Shown: positions 15,988 to 24,732 of the stretch, in pieces
Numbering within the stretch: position 1 is the first letter of the stretch
How the letters are laid out: each line of letters starts with the position of its first letter
Assembly (NCBI RefSeq): GCF_002192695.1
Contig: NZ_MTLG01000110.1
Span: 248,001 to 312,000, forward strand
DNA from: Achromobacter xylosoxidans
GTDB lineage: Bacteria > Pseudomonadota > Gammaproteobacteria > Burkholderiales > Burkholderiaceae_B
Length of the DNA: 64,000 nt
Reading direction: 5' to 3'
Made by a program: the position numbers and the translations under genes
Notes under the pieces: generated by a model
Seen by the model: only the letters and a program-made list of their open reading frames with translations
Told to the model about the DNA's origin: nothing
Databases searched by the model: none

Positions 15988-16758
15988 TCAAGAGCTCATC
16001 TTGACTGTATCGAGCAGGAAGGACTCTATGGCGGCGACCAGCGCGAGCGGCGTCTCGTTCATTGGGTAGTGGCCCGCGTTTTTCAGCACCTCGACGGTTG
16101 CGAGCGGATAGTGACGCAGGTAGGTGTCAGCCATCAGCCCGGCGTTGAATGTGGGGTCGTGCTCACCCACGAGCACCTTCACAGGATGCTGTCCAGAGAT
16201 GTCTGCGCGGAAATCCGTATCGGCCCAAGCGTGGAAGTAGGCCGCGAAAGCCTCTGTGGAGGAGTGTGATGCCGAGTAGGCCGCCTTCCATTCGACCCAG
16301 GATGCGGGGACCCTGCCGCCAGTGCTTCTGTCTATGATCGCCCTGCGGCTATCGATGTTCTTGCCTGCATCCTGGAATAGACGCCGAGTTTCCGGGGCGT
16401 ATCGTATGCCGCCGCAGGGAACCGGGGCGATGGCAACCAATGCGCATACTCGGCTGGGCGCGCGGATGGCGATGCGCTCCATCGCCATGCCGCCCATCGA
16501 GTGGCCGATCAGGCTGAAGGTTTGGAAGCCCAACGTGTCGGCAAGCGCCAACGCGTCGGAGGCGATTTCGTCCATGGTGTATGTGCCGCGCGCTGACAGC
16601 CTGTTTCCGTAGCCGCGATAGTCCATGAACACGTAACTGAAATCTTTCCCGGATAGCCACGGTTCCATGGGCTCGAACGAGCGGGCATCTCCGAACCAGC
16701 CATGAAGGACCAGGACAGCGCGAGGGCCAGTTCCCACGCGGTGGAACGTATTGGTCAT
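15988..16758 (-). CDS. alpha/beta hydrolase
   Basis: The 256-residue protein has the alpha/beta-hydrolase fold with oxyanion region VLVLHGWFGDARSF, nucleophile elbow GHSMGG, acid Asp in VLVGEHDPTFN and His in LKNAGHYPMNE. No signal peptide is present. It probably hydrolyses a small ester or C-C bond, but the substrate is not visible. The ATG at 16758 has AGGA upstream and is preferred to the longer reading. It faces the end of the VOC gene (12 bases apart) and is divergent from an AraC regulator. Confidence 0.86.
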   Translation of the reverse strand: MTNTFHRVGTGPRAVLVLHGWFGDARSFEPMEPWLSGKDFSYVFMDYRGYGNRLSARGTYTMDEIASDALALADTLGFQTFSLIGHSMGGMAMERIAIRAPSRVCALVAIAPVPCGGIRYAPETRRLFQDAGKNIDSRRAIIDRSTGGRVPASWVEWKAAYSASHSSTEAFAAYFHAWADTDFRADISGQHPVKVLVGEHDPTFNAGLMADTYLRHYPLATVEVLKNAGHYPMNETPLALVAAIESFLLDTVKMSS

Positions 16759-16793
16759 ATCGATTCCTATGTGAATCAAGGTGTTGGGGGGGG

Positions 16794-16816
16794 CATGTCC
16801 GGCCTGGCTGGACATG
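16794..16816. promoter_or_regulatory. dyad between hydrolase and AraC genes
   Basis: CATGTCC (16794-16800) and GGACATG (16810-16816) are perfect arms with a 9-base spacer, flanked by G-run (from 16786) and C-run (to 16830) sequences. It lies between the divergent hydrolase and araC-type starts and may be a regulator site. Confidence 0.35.
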
Positions 16817-16905
16817 TACGCATCGCCCCCTGCTTGCGGACTATCGTAGAGTCGGCTGCGCTGGCCCGCCGCCTGTTCCGGGTCAAAGAATATAGAATTT
16901 GGGCC

Positions 16906-17685
16906 ATGCGAAACACCTTGGTCGACCCCTACGAGGACATTCCGAGAAACGTGGTCGCGACCGCGAATGAGTTCGCGGCCGGTTCTACGTTTCCGGTGCA
17001 CGCGCATCGGCGCGGCCAGTTCGCGTTCGCCGCCCGTGGCGCGATCAGCGTAGCCACGTCCGCGGGGCGCTGGCTGGTACCGCCGCAGCGAGCATGCTGG
17101 ATCCCCGCCGGTATCGCGCATGAAATGACCATGAGCGGACAGGTGACGATGCTCAATGTTTTCCTCTCCATGAACGATGTGAATGCCGGACAGATGCCGG
17201 ACTATTGCAGCGTTTATGGTGTTTCGGTTCTGCTCAGGCAATTGCTCGAGGAGTCGGTTGATTTGCCCGCCATGTACGACGTCGAGGGGCGCGCCGGAAT
17301 GCTGATGGACCTGCTCGTTGCCGAAATCGCGTCGATGCCGCAGCTGTCGCTGCATGCGCCATTGCCGAGCGATCCCCGCCTTGCCCGGGTGTGCCGAAAG
17401 CTGTTTGATGCGCCATCGACGGCAATAGGGTTGGATGTGATGGCAGCTGATGCCGGAATGAGCCGGCGATCTTTCACCCGGAACTTTCGCGTGCAGACGG
17501 GCGTCAGCTTTGGGCAGTGGCGACAGCAGGTTTGCTTGCTGGCGGCCATCGAGCGCTTGAGCAGAGGGCAGCCGGTGACCCGGGTTGCGTTGGATCTGGG
17601 CTACGAAAGCGCCAGCGCGTTCGTCGCCGCATTCCGTAGGGTGCTGGGCACGACTCCGAGCCAGTACCTCGAGGTTCGCCGCTAG
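16906..17685 (+). CDS. AraC-family regulator with cupin sensor domain
   Basis: The 259-residue protein starts with a cupin-like domain (GSTFPVHAHRRGQFAFAARG, LVPPQRACWIPAGIAHEMTM) and ends with a double AraC HTH (GLDVMAADAGMSRRSFTRNF, VTRVALDLGYESASAFVAAF, GTTPSQYLEVRR). The start at MRNTLVDPYEDIPR matches the usual N-terminus of this subgroup; an in-frame ATG at 16795 after a G-run is an alternative. It is divergent from the hydrolase gene, its likely target. Confidence 0.88.
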   Translation: MRNTLVDPYEDIPRNVVATANEFAAGSTFPVHAHRRGQFAFAARGAISVATSAGRWLVPPQRACWIPAGIAHEMTMSGQVTMLNVFLSMNDVNAGQMPDYCSVYGVSVLLRQLLEESVDLPAMYDVEGRAGMLMDLLVAEIASMPQLSLHAPLPSDPRLARVCRKLFDAPSTAIGLDVMAADAGMSRRSFTRNFRVQTGVSFGQWRQQVCLLAAIERLSRGQPVTRVALDLGYESASAFVAAFRRVLGTTPSQYLEVRR

Positions 17686-17737
17686 GCGCGAGATGATGGC
17701 CGGGTTGGCGACCGGCCGTCAGTCTCGCTTGCACAGC

Positions 17738-18889
17738 CTAGGCTATCGCGTTCATCCCCAGGATTTCCCGCCCCGCGATCAGCGTCTGGATCTCCGTCGT
17801 GCCTTCGGGAATCATGCCGCCGCGCGTATCGCGGAAGATGCGCTCGATCGGATACTCCTCCGAATAGCCCAGCCCGCCATGCACTTGCAGCGCCATGTTG
17901 GCCACTTCGTGGGCGGCCTCGGTGGCGTAGAGCTTGGCGATGGAGCAGGCTTGGCGCACGTCCTTGCCCGCTTCCAGCGCGTGGGCCGCGCGCATGCCCA
18001 GGGCGCGCGCCGCTTCGACGCGGACCGTCATGTCGACGATGTGCTTCTGCACCAGCTGGAAGCTGCCGATGGGGCGGCCGAACTGCTCGCGCTGCTTGGC
18101 ATAGTCGATGGACATGTCCAAGGCCGCCTGCGCGGCGCCGACGGCGCCCATGGCGATGTTCAGGCGCGCGGCGTCCAGGCCCTTGAGCGTGCCGGCGAGC
18201 GCCGCGCCTTCCACGCCGACCAGGTTTTCCCTTGGGATGCGCACGTCGGCAAAGCCCAGTTCGGCCGTGCCGGTGCAGCGCAGGACCATGGTGTCGAGCT
18301 TGCGCACGTCGTAGTTGGCCAGGGCGCGTTCGACGATGAAGGTCGACAACTTGCCCTCGCAGGTGGGGCTGTAGGTGCGCGCGACCACCATGGCGAAGTC
18401 CGCGTCGCAGCCGTTGGTGATCCACAGCTTGCGGCCGTTCAGCACCCACTCGTCGCCGACCAGGTCGGCCCGCGTCTGGATGCCGGCGATGTTGGAACCG
18501 GTGTTCGGCTCCGTCAGGCCGGTGCAGGCCTTGAGGCGGCCGGCCATGAGCGGCTTGAGGTACTGCTCTTTCTGCGCCGGCGAACCGTGGGCGGCCAGGC
18601 GCTTGATGGAGCCGTTGGTGATGTTGACGATGGTGCGCAGCGATAGCCAGTGGTAGCCCAGCTCTTCCATCATCATGGCCCAGGTGGGCATGTCGATGCC
18701 GTGCCCGCCCTGGTCTTCCGGCAGGTTGCCGCCCAGGTAGCCGAGTTCCGCCAGCTTGGGCATCAGTTCAAACGGAAAGGTCCGCGACTTTTCGTGCTGC
18801 GCGACGATGGGCGCCACTTCCGCCAGCATGAAGCGGCGGATGCTGTGCTGCAGTTCCTGCTGCTCGGGCGTCAGGTCGATGTTGCTCAT
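17738..18889 (-). CDS. acyl-CoA dehydrogenase
   Basis: The 383-residue flavoprotein introduces a trans double bond next to the CoA thioester. FAD/substrate signatures are present: CTGLTEPNTGSNIAGIQTRA, KLWITNGCDADFAMVV, QVHGGLGYSEEYPIERIFRD and GMIPEGTTEIQTLIAGREIL, where the Glu in PEGTTE is at the catalytic-base position. It follows a Bug receptor by 4 bases on the same strand and is therefore co-transcribed with it, behind the composite element at 19938-19973. Confidence 0.93.
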   Translation of the reverse strand: MSNIDLTPEQQELQHSIRRFMLAEVAPIVAQHEKSRTFPFELMPKLAELGYLGGNLPEDQGGHGIDMPTWAMMMEELGYHWLSLRTIVNITNGSIKRLAAHGSPAQKEQYLKPLMAGRLKACTGLTEPNTGSNIAGIQTRADLVGDEWVLNGRKLWITNGCDADFAMVVARTYSPTCEGKLSTFIVERALANYDVRKLDTMVLRCTGTAELGFADVRIPRENLVGVEGAALAGTLKGLDAARLNIAMGAVGAAQAALDMSIDYAKQREQFGRPIGSFQLVQKHIVDMTVRVEAARALGMRAAHALEAGKDVRQACSIAKLYATEAAHEVANMALQVHGGLGYSEEYPIERIFRDTRGGMIPEGTTEIQTLIAGREILGMNAIA

Positions 18890-18893
18890 GCGT

Positions 18894-19865
18894 TCACTCC
18901 AGCTTCAGGTTGGCGCGTTCCACCAGGTCGCGGGTGGCCTCGCGGTGCTCCGCCCAGAATTTGGCGAACGCCTCGGGCGAACTGCTGACCAGCGGGGTGG
19001 CGATGCGTTCGAAGCGTTCCTGCACGATGGGCATGGCGGCGGTCTCTTCCAGCGCCCGGGCCAGCTTGTCGATGATGGGCTTGGGGGTGCCGGCGGGGAC
19101 GACCACGGCCTGCCAGGTGGTGACCTTGAAGCCCGGAACGCCGGATTCGGCGATGGTGGGCAGGTCCGGCAGATCCTTGACGCGGGTGGCGCCGCTGACC
19201 GCCAGGGGGCGCAGCATGCCGTCCTTGATGTAGGGCAGGGAACTGGAACGGCTGTCGATCATGAAGGTCAGCCGTCCGGCGATCAGGTCCTGCAGCGCGG
19301 GCGCGCTGCCCTTGTACGGCACGTGCGTGAGCTTGGTGTCCAAGGCCAGCGCGAGCGAGGACGCCGCGGTGTGCGCCGAACTGCCGTAGCCCGGCGATCC
19401 GTAGGTGATCGTCGCCTGCTTGTCCGCCTTGATCGCCTTGATCAGGTCCGCCATGGTCTGGTAGGGCGAATCCTTGGGCACCACTACCACCAGCGGCGAA
19501 TCGGTCAGTTGCGCGACGGGCGCGAAGGCCTGGGCCGGGTCGATCTTCAGGTCCTTGTACAGGTACTGGTTGACGGCGATGGTGGCCGCGTTGGTCCAGA
19601 GGATGGTGTAGCCGTCGGCGGGCGCGCTGGCTGCGGCCAGCAGCGAGAGATTGCCGTTTGCGCCGGGCTTGTATTCCGGGATGACGGGCTGACCGAGCTT
19701 CTTGCTCAGCTCGTCCTGCATCATCTTGAACGCGATGTCGGAAGGTCCCCCCGGCGCAAATCCGATCACCGCGCGTATCGGCTTGTCCGGCCATTCCGCG
19801 GCCGAGGCCGCCGCCGCGAAGCCCGCGGCCAGCAGGGCTGCCGCCACCATCTTGCTGAACTTCAT
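18894..19865 (-). CDS. Bug-family (TctC) periplasmic substrate-binding protein
   Basis: The 323-residue protein has a signal peptide (MKFSKMVAAALLAAGFAAAA, SAAEWPDKP) and Bug loops IGFAPGGPSDIAFKMMQDEL and HVPYKGSAPALQDLIAGRL. AGGAGACAGG precedes the ATG at 19865. It is a close paralogue of the receptor at 24733-25698 across its whole length (shared FAPGG-SDIAFKM-QDELSKKLGQPV-P-YKPGANGN), and both units carry the same upstream element, so they probably bind related ligands. Confidence 0.92.
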   Translation of the reverse strand: MKFSKMVAAALLAAGFAAAASAAEWPDKPIRAVIGFAPGGPSDIAFKMMQDELSKKLGQPVIPEYKPGANGNLSLLAAASAPADGYTILWTNAATIAVNQYLYKDLKIDPAQAFAPVAQLTDSPLVVVVPKDSPYQTMADLIKAIKADKQATITYGSPGYGSSAHTAASSLALALDTKLTHVPYKGSAPALQDLIAGRLTFMIDSRSSSLPYIKDGMLRPLAVSGATRVKDLPDLPTIAESGVPGFKVTTWQAVVVPAGTPKPIIDKLARALEETAAMPIVQERFERIATPLVSSSPEAFAKFWAEHREATRDLVERANLKLE

Positions 19866-19937
19866 TCCTGTCTCCTGTTTTTCTGGGTTGAGCGCGCTTG
19901 CGTTGCGCTGGCGGATTCTTGGGTGACCCGCTTCATT

Positions 19938-19973
19938 ATTCGCATTGCGAATTAATAATTCGTTTAATGAATT
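19938..19973 (-). promoter_or_regulatory. composite two-dyad element (copy 1), probable IclR site
   Basis: Box B ATTCGCATTGCGAAT (19938-19952) is a perfect dyad. After 4 bases, box A AATTCGTTTAATGAATT (19957-19973) is a dyad with one mismatch. Read on the minus strand the order is A-4-B towards the Bug gene at 19865. The same arrangement, 30 of 36 bases identical by my alignment, occurs at 21985-22020. Confidence 0.7.
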
Positions 19974-20049
19974 GATGATACTGCGGCCGCCGGGGCGCCG
20001 CAATAACGGTTGTTTGGTCGGTGGCTAGATCCGGCCGCGCAGGCGCATG

Positions 20050-20084
20050 AAAAATCCCTGCCGCGCGCAGGGCGGGGCAGGGAT
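20050..20084 (-). terminator. Rho-independent terminator of the iclR/NMO operon
   Basis: On the minus strand, ATCCCTGCC, a loop, and GGCAGGGAT form a 9-bp GC-rich stem followed directly by TTTTT (20054 down to 20050). It lies 39 bases after the stop of the nitronate monooxygenase-like gene, the classic position and form of an intrinsic terminator. Confidence 0.8.
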
Positions 20085-20123
20085 GCGAGGGATGTGGAAC
20101 GGCCCGTTGGCGCGGGCGGGAAG

Positions 20124-21143
20124 TCAGGCGGAATCGACCATGCGCATGAAGCGCGCGCTGGCCTGCACGCATTCCTGCTGCAGCCGCCGGACGATGCTTT
20201 CGACGGGTTCGATGTTGCGGGCAAAGCCCACCGCCGGTCCCATGGACAGCATGCCTTCTTCGTGCTGTCCCGCCTGGTAGGCCAGGGCCTGAGTGCGCTC
20301 GCCGCTGATCAGTTCGCCGAAGTCCGTGTAGCTGTTTGCGCCGGCCTGTTCCAAGGCGGCGACCTTGCGGGCATTTTCGTTGTCGAGAATGCGCCAGGTA
20401 TCGCCCAGGCTGCCGAGCACGGCGCGGGTGCCGTGCTCGCTGGTTTCGATTACGCGCTGCTTGTATGCCGCGTGCGCCGGGGTTTCCTGCGCCGGCGTGA
20501 AGACGCTGCCCATCACCACCGCGTCGGCGCCCAGGGCCAGCGCCGCGGCGATCTGCCGGCCGTGGCCGATGCCGCCGCCCAGCGCCAGCGGAATGCGCAG
20601 CTGTTCCAGGGCATAGGCGCCATTGAGGAAAGTGGGCAGCTGGTTGCTGCCGGGGTGGCCGCCTTCTTCCATGCCGACCAGCGTCACCGCGTCCACGCCC
20701 ATGTTCTGCGCGGCGACGGCATGGCGCACGTGCGCGCACTTGTGGATGACGATGGCGCCGGCCTCGCGCAGCGCGGGCAGCAGCGGCGTGGGCGGCAGGC
20801 CCGCCGTTTCGAAGAGGCGCACGCCTTCGTCGAGCGCGATGCGCAACCGCGTCAGCATGGACTCATTGTTGGCCGCGCGGCGCGACAGCGTGAGGTTGAC
20901 GCCGAACGGCAGGCCGCCCGTCAGTTCGCCGCAATCGCGCAGCGCCTGCCGGAAGTCCTGGTCCGTGCGCGAGCTGCGCGCGGTGATGAAGCCCATGCCG
21001 CCGGCGCGCACCATGGCCGCCACCAGCCGCGCATCCGACAGCCACATCATGCCGCCCAGCAGCAGCGGCCAGCGTATGCCCATCAGTTCGGTGATGCGGG
21101 TGGGCCAGCGTTGCGGAATGGCCGGAGGGCGAGGCTGGTTCAC
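20124..21143 (-). CDS. nitronate monooxygenase-like FMN enzyme
   Basis: The 339-residue protein is a TIM-barrel FMN enzyme of the NPD/2-nitropropane dioxygenase family: LLGGMMWLSDARLVAAMVRA, GMGFITARS, VIHKCAHVRHAVAAQNMGVD, GVDAVTLVGMEEGGHPG and IPLALGGGIGHGRQIAAALA with FMN phosphate loop, then GADAVVMGSVFTPAQET. Members oxidise alkyl nitronates or reduce quinones; some act as enoyl reductases. The GTG at 21143 overlaps the iclR stop by 4 bases, which fixes the start and shows co-transcription with iclR. Its specific substrate is not clear. Confidence 0.87.
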   Translation of the reverse strand: MNQPRPPAIPQRWPTRITELMGIRWPLLLGGMMWLSDARLVAAMVRAGGMGFITARSSRTDQDFRQALRDCGELTGGLPFGVNLTLSRRAANNESMLTRLRIALDEGVRLFETAGLPPTPLLPALREAGAIVIHKCAHVRHAVAAQNMGVDAVTLVGMEEGGHPGSNQLPTFLNGAYALEQLRIPLALGGGIGHGRQIAAALALGADAVVMGSVFTPAQETPAHAAYKQRVIETSEHGTRAVLGSLGDTWRILDNENARKVAALEQAGANSYTDFGELISGERTQALAYQAGQHEEGMLSMGPAVGFARNIEPVESIVRRLQQECVQASARFMRMVDSA

Positions 21144-21961
21144 ACGTGCCTCCCCATCAGCAGGATGGGCTGCAGTTCGTGCGCCAGCTGCCGCAGCGTG
21201 GGGCCGGCTTCGTCCAGCATCAGTTGACGGGGCAGCAGCGCCGCCGGGCCGCCGCAACTGACCACGTAGCGTTCGCCCGCAGGCAGTTCGATGGCGGCGG
21301 CCACCGTGTTGATCTGGTAGGCGGGGCGCTCGTGATAAACGAAGCCGCGCTCCGGATATTGGGCGATGGCGTCGGCGATGGCTTGCTGCTCCGCGGCGTC
21401 GCCGGCCTTGCCGGACGCGCGGGCTTCTTGCAGCAGGGCCTCGCGTTCCTCGGGCGAGCAGCAGGCCAGGTAGGCCCAGCCGATCGCGCTGTGGAACAGC
21501 GGGATGCGCGAACCCACGCGCAGATTCATCAGCAGAGGCGAATTCCCCTGGCAGCGCAGCAGGTAGACGATGCTGTCGCCGTCGCGCCGTCCCAGCGCCA
21601 CCGCCACCTGATAGCGGTCGGCCAGCGCCTGCAGCATCGGCCGGATGACGTCCAGCGCTTCCTGTCCCGCCAGCGCCGCGCCGCCCAGCGCGATGGCGGC
21701 GATGCCCAGCTGCAGCTTGTCCTTGCCCGGCACTGCGGCGAGGAACCCGGTCTTCTGCAGGGTATGGCACAGCCGCCAGACCGTGGGCTGTGCCAGGCCG
21801 GTCAGATGGGCCAGCTCCGTCGTGCCCAGCATGCGCCGTTCGGCGCTGAAGCAGCGCAGGATGTCCAGCCCGCGGGCCAGCGCGGTGACGAACTGGCGGT
21901 CGGGTTCCGCGGAGTCTTCGGTGACGTCGTTCTTGGACGCGCGAGTCGAGGCTCTTGACAT
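21140..21961 (-). CDS. IclR-family transcriptional regulator
   Basis: The 273-residue protein has the IclR winged helix (LGTTELAHLTGLAQPTVWRL, CHTLQKTGFL) and C-terminal effector domain (ALDVIRPMLQALADRYQVAV, SRIPLFHSAIGWAYLACCSP, PERGFVYHERPAYQINTVAA). The ATG at 21961 follows AAGGAG. It is divergent from the seven-gene catabolic operon starting at 22042, with a two-dyad element in between. It should control this operon, itself and, by shared element, the Bug/acyl-CoA dehydrogenase unit. Confidence 0.92.
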   Translation of the reverse strand: MSRASTRASKNDVTEDSAEPDRQFVTALARGLDILRCFSAERRMLGTTELAHLTGLAQPTVWRLCHTLQKTGFLAAVPGKDKLQLGIAAIALGGAALAGQEALDVIRPMLQALADRYQVAVALGRRDGDSIVYLLRCQGNSPLLMNLRVGSRIPLFHSAIGWAYLACCSPEEREALLQEARASGKAGDAAEQQAIADAIAQYPERGFVYHERPAYQINTVAAAIELPAGERYVVSCGGPAALLPRQLMLDEAGPTLRQLAHELQPILLMGRHV

Positions 21962-21984
21962 GGGCAAGCTCCTTTTTTATGATC

Positions 21985-22020
21985 AATTCACTAAATGAAT
22001 TATAAATTCGCATAGCAAAT
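21985..22020 (+). promoter_or_regulatory. composite two-dyad element (copy 2), probable IclR site
   Basis: Box A AATTCACTAAATGAATT (21985-22001) is a dyad with one mismatch. After 4 bases, box B ATTCGCATAGCAAAT (22006-22020) is an imperfect copy of the dyad in copy 1. Order and spacing relative to the downstream gene match copy 1. The element ends 21 bases before the Fe-alcohol dehydrogenase start and begins 23 bases from the iclR start. Confidence 0.72.
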
Positions 22021-22041
22021 TATGCAAGATCAGGAGGACGA

Positions 22042-23235
22042 ATGAGCGGTCAGCAGGATTGTGCGCCACAGGCCCAGGGCGTGATGGCCTGGCCTGGCGT
22101 TTGCCATTGGGGCGGGGACGCCCTGGCCAGAACCTTGGCGGCCGCGGGCGCACGCCTGCGCCTGCCGCTGGTGGTGACCGATGCCGGCACCTGGGGCGCG
22201 GCGGGATCCGCCGTCGAAGCGGCGCTTGCCGCCGTGCCGGGACTGCAATGGCATGTCCATGACGGCGTGGTGCCCAATCCCGCCCTGGATCAGGTGCGGG
22301 CGGCGCTGCGCGTGGCGCGCGAACGGGGCTGCGCGAGCGTGCTGGCCGTGGGCGGGGGCAGCGCCATCGACGTGGCCAAGGCGGTCTACGCCTGCCTCGC
22401 GGGTGGCTTCGACGCCGACGAACTGCAGGCGCCGCGAGGACAGGCCTGGCTGAACTCTGCCGCCGAGGGCGCCGACCCGCTCTTCATCGCCGTGCCCACG
22501 ACTTCGGGCACAGGCAGCGAAAGCAGCTCGGCCGCGCTGATCCAGGGCGACGACGGGCGCAAGCGCCTGTACCGCTCCCTGCGCGCGCGTCCGTCCCTGG
22601 TGGCGCTGCAACCCGAACTCACGCTCAGCCTGCCGTCGCGCCCCACCGCGCAGGGCGGCTTCGACGCCGTGCTGCATGCGCTGGGCGCCTGGATCAACAC
22701 CGATCCTTCTCCCGTCGGCAAGGCCATGGCCTTGCAGGCCCTGCGCCTGTGCATGCGGGCGCTGCCCGACGTGCTGCGCGCGCCGGACAGCCTGCGTGCG
22801 CGCGCCGACATGCAGATGGGCGCCTATATGGCGGGGCTTGCCATCGGCATGAGCAAGGTCGATGCCGTGCACGCCATGTGCACGCCGCTGGAGTCGCGCG
22901 TCCACATGGCGCATGCGGAAGTGCTGGGTCCGATCTTCAGCGTGGTGGCGCGCCATACGGCGCAGACCGCGGCCGCGCCATACGCCGACGCCGCGCGCGC
23001 GCTGGGCATTGCCGCAACGGGCGATGAACAGCAGGACGCCCTGGCCCTGATCGAGGCGGTCGAGTCGCTGGCGAGGCTGGCGGGCATCCCTCTGCGCTTT
23101 GCCGGCTTGGCGCTGTCGGAGCAGGATGCCGCGCAGTTGGCCAGCCAAGCCATGCTGAGCGCGTCCATGCCCATCAATCCGCGCGTGCTCGCGCCTGAAG
23201 AAATCCAATCCCTATACCTGCAAATGGCCGCGTAA
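22042..23235 (+). CDS. iron-containing alcohol dehydrogenase / maleylacetate reductase-like
   Basis: The 397-residue protein has the group III ADH fold: dinucleotide-binding VLAVGGGSAIDVAKAVYACL, AVPTTSGTGSESSSAALI, metal-ligand region GGFDAVLHALGAW and VDAVHAMCTPLESRVHMAHA. It would oxidise an alcohol, or reduce a keto or maleylacetate-type substrate, with NAD(P). AGGAGG precedes the ATG. It is the first gene of the operon controlled by the adjacent IclR regulator and is followed by an aldehyde dehydrogenase after 11 bases. Confidence 0.88.
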   Translation: MSGQQDCAPQAQGVMAWPGVCHWGGDALARTLAAAGARLRLPLVVTDAGTWGAAGSAVEAALAAVPGLQWHVHDGVVPNPALDQVRAALRVARERGCASVLAVGGGSAIDVAKAVYACLAGGFDADELQAPRGQAWLNSAAEGADPLFIAVPTTSGTGSESSSAALIQGDDGRKRLYRSLRARPSLVALQPELTLSLPSRPTAQGGFDAVLHALGAWINTDPSPVGKAMALQALRLCMRALPDVLRAPDSLRARADMQMGAYMAGLAIGMSKVDAVHAMCTPLESRVHMAHAEVLGPIFSVVARHTAQTAAAPYADAARALGIAATGDEQQDALALIEAVESLARLAGIPLRFAGLALSEQDAAQLASQAMLSASMPINPRVLAPEEIQSLYLQMAA

Positions 23236-23246
23236 GGAGCGCCCGC

Positions 23247-24710
23247 ATGGATGTCATTGATTCCCGCCCCTATGATCTGCTGATCGGGGAAAACTGGCGC
23301 GCCGGCGCCGAAGGCCGCACGTTCGATACCTGCAATCCGGCCACGGCGCAGGTGCTGGCGAGCGTGCATGAGGCGTCGGCCGCCGACGTCGATGCCGCAG
23401 TGCAGGCCGCGCACAGCGCCTTTGAAACGCACTGGCGCAAGACCACCCCGGCCCAGCGCGGCAAGCTGCTGCGGCGCCTGGCCGAGTTGTTCGAGCGCGA
23501 CCGCGAAAAGCTCGCTTGGATCGAAACGCTGAACGTGGGCAAGCCCATCACGCATTCGCTGGATTCGCTCAAGGGCATGCCGGCGTCGCTGGAGTACTTC
23601 GCGGGCATCATCCCGGCCCTGCGCGGCGAGACCATACCGGTGGGCAATGCCGACGTGCTCAATTTCACGATACGCGAGCCGCTGGGCGTGTGCGCGCTCA
23701 TCATGCCGTGGAATTACCCGATGACCCTGACCGTGAACAAGCTCGGTCCGGCGCTGGCCGCGGGCAACACGGTCATTCTCAAGCCCTCGGAAGTGACGCC
23801 GCTGTCCACCATGGCGCTGGCGCGATTGTTCGAGGAGGCCGGCTTTCCGCCTGGCGTGATCAACGTGGTCAACGGCCCGGGCGGCACGGTGGGCCAGCAG
23901 TTGGTTACGCATCCGCTGGTGTCGCGCGTGTCGTTCACGGGCGGCACGGTGACCGGCGCGCGCATCCAGGCGGCCGCGGCCGCGGACGTGAAGCGAGTCA
24001 CGCTGGAATTGGGCGGCAAATCGCCGTTGATCGTGTTCGAAGATGCGCCGCTGGACAAGGCCGCGGCCGTGGCCGCGGGCGACATCATCAAGAATTCCGG
24101 CCAGGTCTGCATCGCCTGCACGCGCCTGCTGGTGCAGGATTCCGTGCGCGAGGAATTCCTCGGCCTGCTGCAGCAGCGCCTGGACGCCGTGCGCATCGGC
24201 TCGCCCGCGGACCCCGCCACCGAGATGGGGCCCTTGGTCAGCGCGGCCCAGAAGCAGCGCGTCGAAAAGTACGTGACGCTGGCGCAGGAAGAGGGCGCGC
24301 AACCGGTGCGCCACGGCAAGATGCAGCTCGAAGGCGACACCGCCAATGGCTACTTCGTGCCGCCCACGCTGCTGCTGAACTCGCATGCGCGCATGCAGAG
24401 CGCGCAGGACGAGATCTTTGGCCCGGTGCAATCCGTGATCGGCTTTCGCGACGAGGCCGACGCCCTGCGCATCGCCAACGACACGCGCTACGGCCTGGCA
24501 GCGGTGCTGTACACGCGCGATGGCGGCCGCGCCCTGCGCATGGCCCGCAGCCTGCAGTCGGGCAGCGTGGCCATCAACACCGGCCTGCGGACGTCGTTCG
24601 ACGCGCCGTTCGGCGGCTACAAGCAGTCCGGCATCGGCAAGGAACGCGGGCTGGAAGCCATCTACGAAAACACCCAGCTCAAGAACGTCAAGTACGACAC
24701 CACGATCTAG
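23247..24710 (+). CDS. aldehyde dehydrogenase (NAD(P)-dependent)
   Basis: The 487-residue protein is a full-length ALDH. Catalytic Cys288 lies in NSGQVCIACTRLLV and general base Glu254 in LELGGKSPLIVFED, at the usual 34-residue spacing. The cofactor region is MPWNYPMTLTVNKLGPALAA and SFTGGTVTGA. It probably converts the aldehyde made by the preceding alcohol dehydrogenase into an acid, which the downstream acyl-CoA synthetase can activate. Confidence 0.94.
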   Translation: MDVIDSRPYDLLIGENWRAGAEGRTFDTCNPATAQVLASVHEASAADVDAAVQAAHSAFETHWRKTTPAQRGKLLRRLAELFERDREKLAWIETLNVGKPITHSLDSLKGMPASLEYFAGIIPALRGETIPVGNADVLNFTIREPLGVCALIMPWNYPMTLTVNKLGPALAAGNTVILKPSEVTPLSTMALARLFEEAGFPPGVINVVNGPGGTVGQQLVTHPLVSRVSFTGGTVTGARIQAAAAADVKRVTLELGGKSPLIVFEDAPLDKAAAVAAGDIIKNSGQVCIACTRLLVQDSVREEFLGLLQQRLDAVRIGSPADPATEMGPLVSAAQKQRVEKYVTLAQEEGAQPVRHGKMQLEGDTANGYFVPPTLLLNSHARMQSAQDEIFGPVQSVIGFRDEADALRIANDTRYGLAAVLYTRDGGRALRMARSLQSGSVAINTGLRTSFDAPFGGYKQSGIGKERGLEAIYENTQLKNVKYDTTI

Positions 24711-24732
24711 CGTGGCGCCCACAGGAGACAAC

